Assembly (NCBI RefSeq): GCF_034262375.1
Contig: NZ_CP139558.1
Location: 2,604,001-2,668,000, forward strand
DNA from: Mucilaginibacter sabulilitoris
Lineage (GTDB): Bacteria; Bacteroidota; Bacteroidia; Sphingobacteriales; Sphingobacteriaceae
Length of the DNA stretch: 64,000 nt
Direction of reading: 5' to 3'
This document shows, one piece after another, positions 36,930 through 49,156 of this stretch. Every line of letters begins with the position of its first letter. The stretch's first letter is position 1. Under the pieces are notes generated by a model, which ran no database searches, was not told where the DNA came from, and saw nothing but the letters and a program-made list of their open reading frames with translations. A program made the position numbers and the translations under genes.

Positions 36930-38588
36930 ATGAAAACTAAACACATTATATACATGATATTTTTTGCATTGATAGCTTTTGCTTCATGCAAAAAGGATAG
37001 CTTTCTTAACCGCAGTCCGCTGAGCGATATCAGTCCGCAAAATTTCTTTAAAAACGAGAGCGACCTGCAGGTATATTGCAATCAGTATTATTCAGGTCCA
37101 AATTTGCCTGTACAAAACTTTGTGAACCAGGACGATGATTCTGATGATAAAGCCAATTTATCAATGAACTCTTTTTTGGCGGGCACTTATACCGTTCCAA
37201 CAACAGGAGGTCAATGGGATTTTGGCTTTATACGTACTTGTAATTTTTTCCTGGCCAATTATTCAAGGGCAACTATAGGCGATGATATAAAAAATATATA
37301 CGTTGGCGAAACACTGTTTTTCAGGGCAAATGATTTCTGGAAAAAGGTGAAAACTTTTGGTGATGTACCCTATGTAAACAAATATATTACCGATACCTCA
37401 AAAAGTGTTTTGTATGGTACCCGGATGCCGCACAAACAAGTAATGGACTCGGTACTGAAGGATCTTAACTTTGCTGTTGCGCACCTGCCGGTTGAAGCTG
37501 CCGACGGGCGCCTGAATAAATACTGTGCACTTGCCCTAAAAGCCCGTGTTTGTTTATGGGAAGGAACTTACCGCAAGTATTTTGGAGTAGGTGATGAGGC
37601 CACTTATTTACAACAGGCTACTGACGCGGCCGAGCAGATCATGAACTCAGGTCAGTTTGATATTTATAGCACCGGAAAACCGCAAACCGACTATTATAAC
37701 CTGTTTATACAGGATGAGTTAAAAGGTAATCCCGAAGCTATTATGCCTATGCGGTACCTTACAACGGTATTAACAAATAATTTCGACAGGCAATTGGGCG
37801 AAGCAGGCGATGGTTACAGTAAGGACTTTGCACGGTCGTTCTTATGTACGGATGGGAAGCCAACCTCTCTTAGTCCATTATACAAAGGGGATAATACACC
37901 TGATGATGAAGCCACAAACCGCGACCCACGCTATAAACAACAGATAGCAACAAGAGGGTTCGACTTTTTGAATGGCGATCTTATAACGCTGCCACGTATC
38001 GGTACTTCGGTTACTTCAACTGGTTATCAGCCTATCAAAGGTCGTTCATCAAGTTTGGCTGCGTGGAATGCCAGTCAGTCAACATTTGATGTGTTTATTT
38101 TTAGGTATGCCGAAACATTGCTGATAGAAGCCGAAGCGAAAGCTGAATTGGGCCTATGCACCCAAACAGTATTAGATAACACTATCAATAAGCTGCGCGA
38201 CAGGGTGGGTATGCCGCACATGGTCATTGCTACGCTGGTTAAGGACCCTAGATCTGATTTTCCTGCTTTGCCGGTATTGATAGATGAAATAAGGAGGGAA
38301 AGACGTATTGAATTAGGAGCTGAAGGTTTCCGTTTTGATGACCTGCACAGGTGGCACGCAGGTACACTCATCAACAATCCCGAAACAGTTTTAGGCATGA
38401 AACTTACACCGGCACTAAGGGCACAATATCCGGCGGATCAGGTGGGCAGTATAGTGGTTGATGCCAATAATTATATAAGGGTGTACCCAGGTTTTACACG
38501 TACCTGGAGCGATAAATTATACTTATATCCTTTACCTATACAGGAGCTAACGCTAAATCCCAATTTGAAACAAAACCCAGGCTGGTAA
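36930..38588 (+). CDS. SusD/RagB-like glycan-binding lipoprotein (PUL-2)
   Basis: The 552-residue lipoprotein has an export signal with lipobox AFASC (acylated Cys20), then FLNRSPLSDISPQNFFKNES. The C-terminal SusD region shows FRYAETLLIEAEAKAELG, IDEIRRERRIELGAEGFRFD and the ending YPLPIQELTLNPNLKQNPGW. It partners the STN-type SusC for capture of the PUL-2 glycan. A strong terminator follows 36 bp after the stop, so the enzymes downstream probably have a separate promoter or depend on read-through. Confidence 0.97.
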   Translation: MKTKHIIYMIFFALIAFASCKKDSFLNRSPLSDISPQNFFKNESDLQVYCNQYYSGPNLPVQNFVNQDDDSDDKANLSMNSFLAGTYTVPTTGGQWDFGFIRTCNFFLANYSRATIGDDIKNIYVGETLFFRANDFWKKVKTFGDVPYVNKYITDTSKSVLYGTRMPHKQVMDSVLKDLNFAVAHLPVEAADGRLNKYCALALKARVCLWEGTYRKYFGVGDEATYLQQATDAAEQIMNSGQFDIYSTGKPQTDYYNLFIQDELKGNPEAIMPMRYLTTVLTNNFDRQLGEAGDGYSKDFARSFLCTDGKPTSLSPLYKGDNTPDDEATNRDPRYKQQIATRGFDFLNGDLITLPRIGTSVTSTGYQPIKGRSSSLAAWNASQSTFDVFIFRYAETLLIEAEAKAELGLCTQTVLDNTINKLRDRVGMPHMVIATLVKDPRSDFPALPVLIDEIRRERRIELGAEGFRFDDLHRWHAGTLINNPETVLGMKLTPALRAQYPADQVGSIVVDANNYIRVYPGFTRTWSDKLYLYPLPIQELTLNPNLKQNPGW

Positions 38589-38624
38589 TACCAACCGCTG
38601 GTTACGAGTAAAGTTAAATCTGTT

Positions 38625-38664
38625 TAACCCCAGCCTTACCCGTTTTAAGGTAAGGCTGGGGTTA
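38625..38664 (+). terminator. Terminator after susCD (PUL-2)
   Basis: A perfect 16-bp stem (38625-38640 with 38649-38664, TAACCCCAGCCTTACC and its mirror) surrounds an 8-nt loop. The T tail is weak, yet the stem is the most stable in the region. Confidence 0.8.
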
Positions 38665-38817
38665 TTGAACAAGCCAATTGAAAAACTTTAACCTGATCGG
38701 AAAGCGAATCCAGCTTACATGAATGGATTTGTTAAGACCGGTGGCATCAGATCAATATTTACTTTCAAGAACCCCAATGGTTTATGTTATACCAGTACCC
38801 TCGTACAGATAATATAA

Positions 38818-42039
<3,222 letters not shown>

Positions 42040-42080
42040 TAAAAACACATTTAATTCAATTTTCTTAATTATCAATCCAT

Positions 42081-43544
42081 ATGAAATTTAAACAAGTAAT
42101 TACTGAAATAAAAAAAAGGTTTGGCTTAATTGCAATAGCCTGTATTTTAATACCTGCAGCAGTTAATGCACAAACAGCCCCGGCTCCTGTTGGCCCTGTA
42201 CCCAATGCCAGGCAAATTGAATGGTATCATCGTGAGATCATCGCTTTCTTTCATTTCGGGATGAATACGTTTGCCAATGTTAACGAAGGCGACGGTACTG
42301 CAAGCCCTCAACTATTTAACCCTACAGCATTAAACTGTAACCAGTGGACGAGCGTACTTAAAGGTGCCGGAATTACGACGGCCATTTTTGTTGCCAAGCA
42401 TGCTGATGGTTTTTGCAACTGGCCTACCGCACATACCAATTATTCAGTAAAAAATAGCCCCTGGAAAGGTGGTAAGGGTGATGTTGTAAGGGAATTTACC
42501 GATGCCTGTAAGGCCGCGGGGATAAAAGCGGCAATATATTTGGGCCCTCATGACAGGCACGATTCAAGATATGGAACACCCGATTATAGCGACTATTATG
42601 CAAATCAATTATCGGAACTACTACGAAACTATGGCCCTATATGGGAAATATGGTGGGATGGGGCAGGTGCAGATCAAATTACATCAACTTTTTATGATCG
42701 CTGGGCCGATACCGTACGCAAATTGCAACCCAACTGTGTTGTTTTTGGGACAAAAAACTCATACCGCTACGCCGACTGTCGCTGGATGGGCAATGAATCG
42801 GGCTTATCAGGAGATCCATGCTGGTCAACCATTAATCCGGTTTCTATCCGGGAGGAGGCAGCGCATATTACGCAACTAAACCACGGTGAAATTGATGGCT
42901 CGGCGTATGTACCCGCAGAGGTGGATGTATCCATTCGCCCAAGCTGGTTTTATCATGAAGAGGAAGATGCGCATGTTAAAAGCGTTGCTGCTTTATGGGA
43001 CCTTTATTTCAACTCCGTTGGCCGCAACAGTGTGCTGTTATTAAATTTCCCGCCTGATAAACGAGGGCTGATCTCTGCCATTGATTCGGTAAGAGCCGAT
43101 AGCTTGCACCGTTTAATCAATAGTACATTTAAAAACAACCTTGCAGCTGGCGCCGTTATCAAGTCGCTTCATCAGCGCGGCGGTAATTATAAACCGGGCA
43201 ATATGGTTGATAATAGTGAGAGTACTTATTATGCTACAAGTGATAATGCAGCTACAGATACCATAACTTTCAGCCTTAGCAAAAAAAAGACATTTGATGT
43301 GCTGATGTTACAGGAGGTTATTGAATTAGGTCACCGTACAACAGGCTGGTCTGTGGATTATTCCTCTGACGGAAAAAACTGGACTCCTATTCCGGAGGCA
43401 ACAGGGAAACAGTCCATAGGTTATAAATGGCTTATAAAATTTAAACCGGTAACAGCATCAAAAGTCAGGTTACGAATCACATCAGGCAAGGCATGTTTAG
43501 CAATCCATACTTTTGGTATTTATAAGCAGCCTTCCTTACTATGA
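42081..43544 (+). CDS. Alpha-L-fucosidase, glycoside hydrolase family 29, with C-terminal discoidin-like domain
   Basis: The 487-residue exported protein has a signal peptide ending near VNAQ. GH29 features are WYHREIIAFFHFGMNTF, FVAKHADGFCNWPT and the nucleophile Asp193 in WEIWWDGAGA. A beta-sandwich resembling the F5/8 type C (CBM32-like) domain occupies about 355-487 (YYATSDNAATDTITFSL, LGHRTTGWSVDYSSDG). The absence of a nearby conserved acid/base hint prevents assignment to subfamily A or B. With GH2 it would trim Fuc-Gal side chains such as those of xyloglucan, arabinogalactan or host-type glycans. Confidence 0.92.
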   Translation: MKFKQVITEIKKRFGLIAIACILIPAAVNAQTAPAPVGPVPNARQIEWYHREIIAFFHFGMNTFANVNEGDGTASPQLFNPTALNCNQWTSVLKGAGITTAIFVAKHADGFCNWPTAHTNYSVKNSPWKGGKGDVVREFTDACKAAGIKAAIYLGPHDRHDSRYGTPDYSDYYANQLSELLRNYGPIWEIWWDGAGADQITSTFYDRWADTVRKLQPNCVVFGTKNSYRYADCRWMGNESGLSGDPCWSTINPVSIREEAAHITQLNHGEIDGSAYVPAEVDVSIRPSWFYHEEEDAHVKSVAALWDLYFNSVGRNSVLLLNFPPDKRGLISAIDSVRADSLHRLINSTFKNNLAAGAVIKSLHQRGGNYKPGNMVDNSESTYYATSDNAATDTITFSLSKKKTFDVLMLQEVIELGHRTTGWSVDYSSDGKNWTPIPEATGKQSIGYKWLIKFKPVTASKVRLRITSGKACLAIHTFGIYKQPSLL

Positions 43545-43626
43545 AGTCTTTGTCAGCGCGAACATCCAATATTCGTTAATTAGTTCGTTTTTCAATCGAA
43601 TTCTTTTCTCAATTTGAAAAAAAGAA

Positions 43627-43660
43627 AAAAACCTCTCTACATCGTTGTAAAGAGGTTTTT
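43627..43660. terminator. Bidirectional terminator between GH29 and the tRNA genes
   Basis: AAAAACCTCT at 43627-43636 pairs with AGAGGTTTTT at 43651-43660. An inner TACA/TGTA stem closes a TCGT loop, with one C-A mismatch. A- and T-tracts on both sides allow use by the fucosidase (plus) and tRNA-Leu (minus). Confidence 0.85.
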
Positions 43661-43701
43661 AAATAATTGCAGCAAAGTTCGGTATTACCTAACTTTTTCT
43701 G

Positions 43702-43786
43702 TACTCAGAGCGGGAATCGAACCCGCACTCCGTTTACGGGAACAGGATTTTAAGTCCTGCGTGTCTACCAGTTCCACCATCTGAGC
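43702..43786 (-). tRNA. tRNA-Leu (anticodon UAA)
   Basis: The minus strand folds as an 85-nt tRNA with acceptor GCTCAGA/TCTGAGT (one G:U) and discriminator A. The anticodon loop CTTAAAA is on the stem CAGGA/TCCTG. It has a long variable arm as expected for Leu, and a T arm with GGTTCGATTCC. CCA is not encoded. A hairpin with T tail follows at 43660-43627 in the reading direction. Confidence 0.96.
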
Positions 43787-43808
43787 CGGCGTTTGCCAAT
43801 TTAAAAAT

Positions 43809-43837
43809 AAAGCCCCTCTTTTTGAAGGAAGGGCTTT
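43809..43837 (-). terminator. Hairpin downstream of tRNA-Gly
   Basis: AAAGCCC at 43809-43815 pairs with GGGCTTT at 43831-43837. In the minus direction a TTATTTTTAA tail follows. It may end the tRNA-Gly transcript or be an RNA processing stem between the two tRNAs. Confidence 0.5.
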
Positions 43838-43838
43838 G

Positions 43839-43911
<73 letters not shown>

Positions 43912-43996
43912 GTTGGGAGTGCAAATATAGGCAGAAAAGCATATTCTGCAAGCAGAAAAATTAATTCGTTCATAAGGACTATATAATTATCCCTTA

Positions 43997-44049
43997 TTTA
44001 GACTGATTTAAAATAATATTGTTTAGAATCGTTTTAAATAATAATTTAG
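43997..44049 (+). promoter_or_regulatory. Tandem iron-box-like repeats and promoter of the siderophore receptor
   Basis: Two related units, TTTAGACTGATTTAAAATAA from 43997 and TTTAGAATCGTTTTAAATAA from 44022, are 25 bp apart. Each is an imperfect TTTA..TAAA palindrome. The second overlaps the -7-like box TAATTTAG at 44042-44049, the expected place for a repressor. Fur or a related iron regulator is the likely binder given the gene that follows; this is inference. Confidence 0.5.
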
Positions 44050-44071
44050 CGGCGAATTAACCCAACACACT

Positions 44072-46483
44072 ATGATTAAAAAAATTACCTATTGTATAGC
44101 CTTGGTTTTTCTGTCAGCATCTGCAGTATTTGCACAAAACGGGAGCATTACAGGTTCCGTAAAAACAGCAGATGGGCAACCTGCCGAATTGGTTGGTATA
44201 AGCGTTAAAGGTACTGCTAAGGGGGCGCTTACCAACAAAGGCGGTAACTACCAGATTAAAAACATCACGCCCGGTTCATACACTATTGTAGCTTCCTTCA
44301 TTGGGCTCGGCAAGCAGGAGCAATCAGTTGACGTGAAGCCTGGTGAAACCAAAACGGTAAATTTTGTGATGAAAGAAAACTCCGCGCAATTGCAGGAGGT
44401 TATCGTATCTACCAAAAAATCAAAAAAGATAAACACCTTTGTGGCCAAAATGCCACTTAAAAACCTGGAGAACCCACAGGTATACAACTCGGTATCTTCA
44501 GAAATAATAAAGCAGCAAGGGATTACCAGCTATGACGACGCATTGCGGAATGTTCCCGGAATTAACAGGACCTGGGAATCAACCGGCAGGGCAGGTGATG
44601 GCGGTTCTTATTTCGCGCTGCGTGGTTTTGATGCGCAGCCATCCCTCATTAATGGTTTACCCGGCTTAACCAGCGGTAACCTTGATCTGGCCGATGTAGA
44701 GGAGATACAGGTTATAAAAGGCCCATCAGCTACTTTGTTTGGCGCCAGCTTTTATGGTTACGGCGGTGTTATAAACACCATTACCAAAAAACCTTATTTT
44801 GATTTTGGCGGAGAGGTTGCCTATACCGTAGGCAGCTATGGCTTAAACAGGGTAACTGCCGATATTAACACGCCTTTAAGTAAAAAGCAAAAGATAGCAT
44901 TACGGCTTAATACAGCCTATCAAACTGAAAATAGCTTTCAAAATGCAGGTTTTAAGAAGTCATTTTTCATAGCACCGGCTATAACTTACGAGGTTAACGA
45001 TAAACTGTCATTCCAGGTTTTGGCGGAGGTGCTGAAAGAAAAACGGGCAGTTAACCCCATTTTCTTTCATTCCGACAGGGTGAATCCATTGCTTTATAAA
45101 AACGTTGAGGAGCTCAATCTTAATTACAGGGAGTCATTCATGAGTAATGACCTGCCAATCAAAAATCCAAGGTTTAATGTGCAGGCGCAAATGCTGTATA
45201 AAATGAGCAGTAAATGGAACTCCCAAACCGTATTTTCTGCGGGAACTGTAAAATCAGATGGATATTATACTTATATATGGGATGATGAATATGGCGACAA
45301 CTATTTTAATCAGTATTTTCATAACGAGCAGCAAAGAACCCGTACCATTGATGTTCAACAAAATTTTAATGGCGATTTCCACATGGGAAAGCTTAGAAAC
45401 CGTTTACTGGTGGGGCTTGATTATTTTAACCGTAACGTTGCTGATAACGGGTCTGGCTGGGCTTCCGTTCGCCACGTAACACCACAACAGGCAGAAGTGG
45501 AATATACGGATACTTCGGGCACAACACCTCCGATACATTTAACAAGATCGTTGGTTGATGATGCATTAGCCGCTACCGAGGGGACTAAAAGTAATATAAG
45601 CAATAGTATATATAGCGTTTACGTATCAGATGTTATCAATTTCACACCTGGCTTAATGGCCATGTTAAGTTTAAGAGGCGATCATTTTGTATCAAAAGGA
45701 GAAGTTAGCGATCCTACAGATGATTATCACCAAACCGCTTTTTCGCCAAAGCTTGGTCTGGTTTATCAGCCTGTGCTGGATAAGGTATCTATTTTTGCAA
45801 ACTACATGAATGCCTTCGTCAACATTGCGCCATCGCAGGTATTTGATGACGAAAATAATTTTGTAGGCGTGCAGTCATTTAAACCCGAGCATGCCAACCA
45901 GTGGGAGTTTGGTGTGAAAAGCAATTTACTTTCTGATAAGCTAAACGTTACTGTATCTTATTATAACATTAAGGTAAGCGACAGGGTATATAGCACTCAA
46001 AATGGCAGCTCGGTTCAGGGTGGAGCTGTGCGGAGCAAAGGTTTTGAGATAGATGCCAATGCTAACCCAGCACCAGGCTTAAACCTGCTTGCCGGCTATA
46101 GCCACAACTCAAACAAGGTAGTTGAGGGTGATGCAACCGATTTTTATAATGAGCCGGGCCGTGCGCCGGGTGGCCAGGGTCCGCAGGACCAGGCAAACCT
46201 TTGGGCAACTTATAAGTTTGTGAAAGGTGATTTGAAGAACTTTGGTTTAGGGGTAGGAGGCAACTATGCTGGTAAATACCGGGTAATTGATAATAGCCTT
46301 ACCGGTGTATTTGATTTGCCGAGCTACACCCTGCTCAACGCCAGCGTTTTTTATAATGCCGATAAATACCGGGTTACATTTAACTTAAACAATATCACCG
46401 ATAAGCATTATTATATTGGTTATTGGTCGGTAAACCCGCAAAAGTTACGCAATTTTGCCCTGAGCTTTGCTTATAAATTTTAA
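44072..46483 (+). CDS. TonB-dependent siderophore-type outer membrane receptor
   Basis: The 803-residue protein has a signal peptide ending near VFAQ and a carboxypeptidase-regulatory-like domain (about 23-105). The plug has YDDALRNVPGINRTWES, YFALRGFDAQP, GLTSGNLDLADVEEIQVIKG and TLFGASFYGYGGVIN. The barrel ends LRNFALSFAYKF. The pattern GINR...RGF...VEEIQVIKGPSA is that of ferric-siderophore receptors (FhuA/FoxA type) and not SusC. It probably imports an iron chelate with TonB energy. It is a single-gene unit with an upstream iron-box-like repeat and a terminator after it. Confidence 0.92.
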   Translation: MIKKITYCIALVFLSASAVFAQNGSITGSVKTADGQPAELVGISVKGTAKGALTNKGGNYQIKNITPGSYTIVASFIGLGKQEQSVDVKPGETKTVNFVMKENSAQLQEVIVSTKKSKKINTFVAKMPLKNLENPQVYNSVSSEIIKQQGITSYDDALRNVPGINRTWESTGRAGDGGSYFALRGFDAQPSLINGLPGLTSGNLDLADVEEIQVIKGPSATLFGASFYGYGGVINTITKKPYFDFGGEVAYTVGSYGLNRVTADINTPLSKKQKIALRLNTAYQTENSFQNAGFKKSFFIAPAITYEVNDKLSFQVLAEVLKEKRAVNPIFFHSDRVNPLLYKNVEELNLNYRESFMSNDLPIKNPRFNVQAQMLYKMSSKWNSQTVFSAGTVKSDGYYTYIWDDEYGDNYFNQYFHNEQQRTRTIDVQQNFNGDFHMGKLRNRLLVGLDYFNRNVADNGSGWASVRHVTPQQAEVEYTDTSGTTPPIHLTRSLVDDALAATEGTKSNISNSIYSVYVSDVINFTPGLMAMLSLRGDHFVSKGEVSDPTDDYHQTAFSPKLGLVYQPVLDKVSIFANYMNAFVNIAPSQVFDDENNFVGVQSFKPEHANQWEFGVKSNLLSDKLNVTVSYYNIKVSDRVYSTQNGSSVQGGAVRSKGFEIDANANPAPGLNLLAGYSHNSNKVVEGDATDFYNEPGRAPGGQGPQDQANLWATYKFVKGDLKNFGLGVGGNYAGKYRVIDNSLTGVFDLPSYTLLNASVFYNADKYRVTFNLNNITDKHYYIGYWSVNPQKLRNFALSFAYKF

Positions 46484-46498
46484 CAATAATACTGTACT

Positions 46499-46541
46499 AA
46501 ACAAGAAAGCCATTCTGCATAGCGGAATGGCTTTCTTGTTT
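46499..46541 (+). terminator. Terminator after the siderophore receptor
   Basis: A perfect 17-bp stem (46499-46515 with 46525-46541) has A-rich left and T-rich right ends, core GAAAGCCATTC, and a 9-nt loop. Confidence 0.88.
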
Positions 46542-46584
46542 ATGGGAACGTGCTGATATACAAGCCTCTTTGTAACTTCAAAAG

Positions 46585-46679
46585 CGAACGCCTATCGTTC
46601 GTTTTTGATACAATTTGAATCTATAAATTGATATTAAAATTTTGATAGTCAGTTTGTTATAAAATTGGCATTATATTGC
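46585..46679 (+). promoter_or_regulatory. Sigma54-like promoter with upstream enhancer-type repeat (permease 1)
   Basis: CGAACG (46585-46590) and its mirror CGTTCG (46596-46601) are followed by TTTTGATAC (46603-46611). A TTGGCAT...TTGC pair lies at 46665-46679, with GG and GC separated by 9 nt, one less than the classical 10. CGAACG lies 82 bp before the GG, exactly as in front of the second permease. Sigma54 use is inference. Confidence 0.45.
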
Positions 46680-46726
46680 TTATGTACTGTTAATTAAATT
46701 TTCAACCGCACATAACATATAGCTTT

Positions 46727-49108
46727 ATGATCAGGAACTATATCAAAATTGCCTGGAGAAACCTCATTAAAAATAAGGCTTCTTCGTTAATAAATATTGG
46801 CGGGCTTGCCGCCGGAATGGCCGTTGCCATGCTGATTGGTTTATGGATATGGGACGAACTCTCGTTTGACAAGTATCACCAGAATTATGATCGCGTTGCC
46901 ATGGTGATGCAGCACGAAACTTTTAATGGCTCGGTAAATACGGGGAATACCATTTCCCTGCCTCTTGATGCCGAGTTACGAAAGAGCTATGGCAGCGATT
47001 TTAAGCATATAGCCCTCTCGTCATGGGCGGAGAAACACATCTTAACCGTTGGTGAAAAAAATATAAGCTACAAGGGTAATTTTATGGGCGCCGAGGCACC
47101 TGAAATATTTTCGCTGAATATGCTGAAGGGGTCCCGCGGCGGTTTAAAGGGGCCTTCCGCATTACTCATCTCCCAATCGGTAGCTAAGGCATTGTTTGGT
47201 GACGCCGATCCCATAAACAAAATTGTGAAACTCGATAATAAGGCTTCCTTTAATATCTCGGGTGTTTATGAAGATTTGCCGGGCAATACCAGTTTGCATG
47301 AATTAGGTTTTATAGGTCCGTGGGATTATTACATTCACGCTCCGGGCAATGAAAGGTCATTGACCGACTGGGGAGATAATTCCCTGTTGATGTACGTGCA
47401 AATTGCCGACCATGCCAACATGTCTGCGCTCTCTCAAAAAATAAAGAATATAAAGCTTAACCATATGAGCCGTGAGGATATTAAATTTAAGCCGCTCATG
47501 TTTCTGCAACCCATGAGTAAGTGGCATTTATATTCGGAGTTTAAAAATGGTGTTAATACGGGGGGCGCTATTCAGTATGTTTGGCTGTTTGGTATTATAG
47601 GCATATTTGTTTTATTACTGGCCTGCATCAACTTTATGAATTTAAGTACCGCCCGCAGCGAAAAAAGAGCAAAGGAGGTTGGTATACGCAAGGCCGTTGG
47701 CTCATTAAGGGGGCAGCTGATCAGTCAGTTCTTTTGTGAGTCTTTGCTTATAGCTGTGCTGGCATTTGGGTTTTCTGTACTGCTGGTACAGCTTGCGCTG
47801 CCCTGGTTTAATCATATAGCTAGTAAGCAATTGGCTATTTTGTGGAATAACCCTTTATTCTGGATAATGAGCGTAGGATTTACCTTATTTACCGGGTTGA
47901 TTGCCGGTAGCTACCCGGCTTTATACCTCTCATCATTTAACCCGGTTAAGGTACTGAAAGGAGCTTTTAAAGCAGGGCCGCTGGCTGCTATTCCGCGCAA
48001 GGTGCTGGTGGTAGTTCAGTTCACGGTATCAGTTGTTTTAATTATCGGTACCATCATTGTGTTTAAACAAATACAATTTGCACAAAACCGACCGGTAGGT
48101 TACAACCGCGACGGGCTGGTAAATATTGAAGTAACTAACGACGACCTGCACCAGCATTTTGACGCGTTTAGAACAGATTTGCTTAAATCAGGGGCTGTAA
48201 CTGAGGTAACAGAGGCGTCGAGTCCCACAACTGGAGTATACAATAACAGGGGGGATGTAAACTGGAGGGGAAAAGACCCATCTATGAGCTCTTTTTTTGG
48301 CAACATCTATGTAACATCACAATATGGTCAAACAGTGGGCTGGCAGTTTACAGATGGCAGGGATTTTTCGGCAAATTTCCTTTCTGATTCCGCAGCTATA
48401 GTACTTAACCAGGCTGCCGTAAAATATATGGGCCTAAAAAACCCGGTTGGCGAAACCGTGACGATTGGTAAACGGAATATGGTGGTAATTGGTGTGGTAA
48501 AGGATATGGTGATGGAATCGCCTTATGAACCGGTTAAGCAAACTTTTTTCCGTATTGGCCAGGGACCGTTTGACGATATCATTATCAGGATTAATCCAAA
48601 CGTGAGCGCTCATGAAGCGCTTAATAAAATAGCTGCTGTTTGTAAGACGTATTCGCCTGCTGTTCCGTTCGCCTATAAATTTGCCGACGATGAGTATGCC
48701 AAAAAGTTTGCTACAGAAGAACGTATTGGTAAACTTGCAAGCGGCTTTGCCACACTGGCTATCTTCATTAGCTGCCTGGGGCTGTTTGGTATGGCCTCCT
48801 TCATGGCCGAGCAACGCACCAAAGAGATTGGCGTACGTAAGGTGCTTGGTGCAACCGTGTTTGGATTATGGCGCTTAATGTCGCGTGACTTTGTGTTATT
48901 GGTAATTATTTCATTGTTTATAGCTATGCCGGTGGCATATTACTTTATGCGTGGCTGGTTACAGCATTATACTTACCGCGCCGAGCTTTCATGGTGGATA
49001 TTTTCGGTAACGGCAGCAGGCGCTATCCTGATCACCTTACTTACGGTAAGTTATCAGAGTATAAAAGCGGCTTTAATAAACCCGGTAAAAAGCCTCAGGA
49101 GCGAGTAG
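46727..49108 (+). CDS. MacB/FtsX-type ABC transporter permease, long form (permease 1)
   Basis: The 793-residue inner membrane protein starts MIRNYIKIAWRNLIKNKASSLIN, followed by a first helix, a MacB periplasmic core domain and three helices. A second copy of the same plan follows, with FMAEQRTKEIGVRKVLGAT near the C-terminus. It contains no ATPase, so a separate MacB-like ATP-binding subunit must be encoded elsewhere. These proteins act as mechanotransmission exporters of peptides, drugs or lipoproteins. The gene stands alone with its own promoter and terminator and is paralogous to the one at 50536. Confidence 0.93.
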   Translation: MIRNYIKIAWRNLIKNKASSLINIGGLAAGMAVAMLIGLWIWDELSFDKYHQNYDRVAMVMQHETFNGSVNTGNTISLPLDAELRKSYGSDFKHIALSSWAEKHILTVGEKNISYKGNFMGAEAPEIFSLNMLKGSRGGLKGPSALLISQSVAKALFGDADPINKIVKLDNKASFNISGVYEDLPGNTSLHELGFIGPWDYYIHAPGNERSLTDWGDNSLLMYVQIADHANMSALSQKIKNIKLNHMSREDIKFKPLMFLQPMSKWHLYSEFKNGVNTGGAIQYVWLFGIIGIFVLLLACINFMNLSTARSEKRAKEVGIRKAVGSLRGQLISQFFCESLLIAVLAFGFSVLLVQLALPWFNHIASKQLAILWNNPLFWIMSVGFTLFTGLIAGSYPALYLSSFNPVKVLKGAFKAGPLAAIPRKVLVVVQFTVSVVLIIGTIIVFKQIQFAQNRPVGYNRDGLVNIEVTNDDLHQHFDAFRTDLLKSGAVTEVTEASSPTTGVYNNRGDVNWRGKDPSMSSFFGNIYVTSQYGQTVGWQFTDGRDFSANFLSDSAAIVLNQAAVKYMGLKNPVGETVTIGKRNMVVIGVVKDMVMESPYEPVKQTFFRIGQGPFDDIIIRINPNVSAHEALNKIAAVCKTYSPAVPFAYKFADDEYAKKFATEERIGKLASGFATLAIFISCLGLFGMASFMAEQRTKEIGVRKVLGATVFGLWRLMSRDFVLLVIISLFIAMPVAYYFMRGWLQHYTYRAELSWWIFSVTAAGAILITLLTVSYQSIKAALINPVKSLRSE

Positions 49109-49118
49109 GAGTAATATG

Positions 49119-49151
49119 TAAAGGGCGATAGTTTTAAACTACCGCCCTTTA
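49119..49151. terminator. Bidirectional terminator between convergent genes
   Basis: TAAAGGGCG at 49119-49127 pairs with CGCCCTTTA at 49143-49151, with an inner TAGTTT/AAACTA stem. It separates permease 1 (plus) from the oxidoreductase (minus). Confidence 0.88.
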
Positions 49152-49156
49152 TGTTT

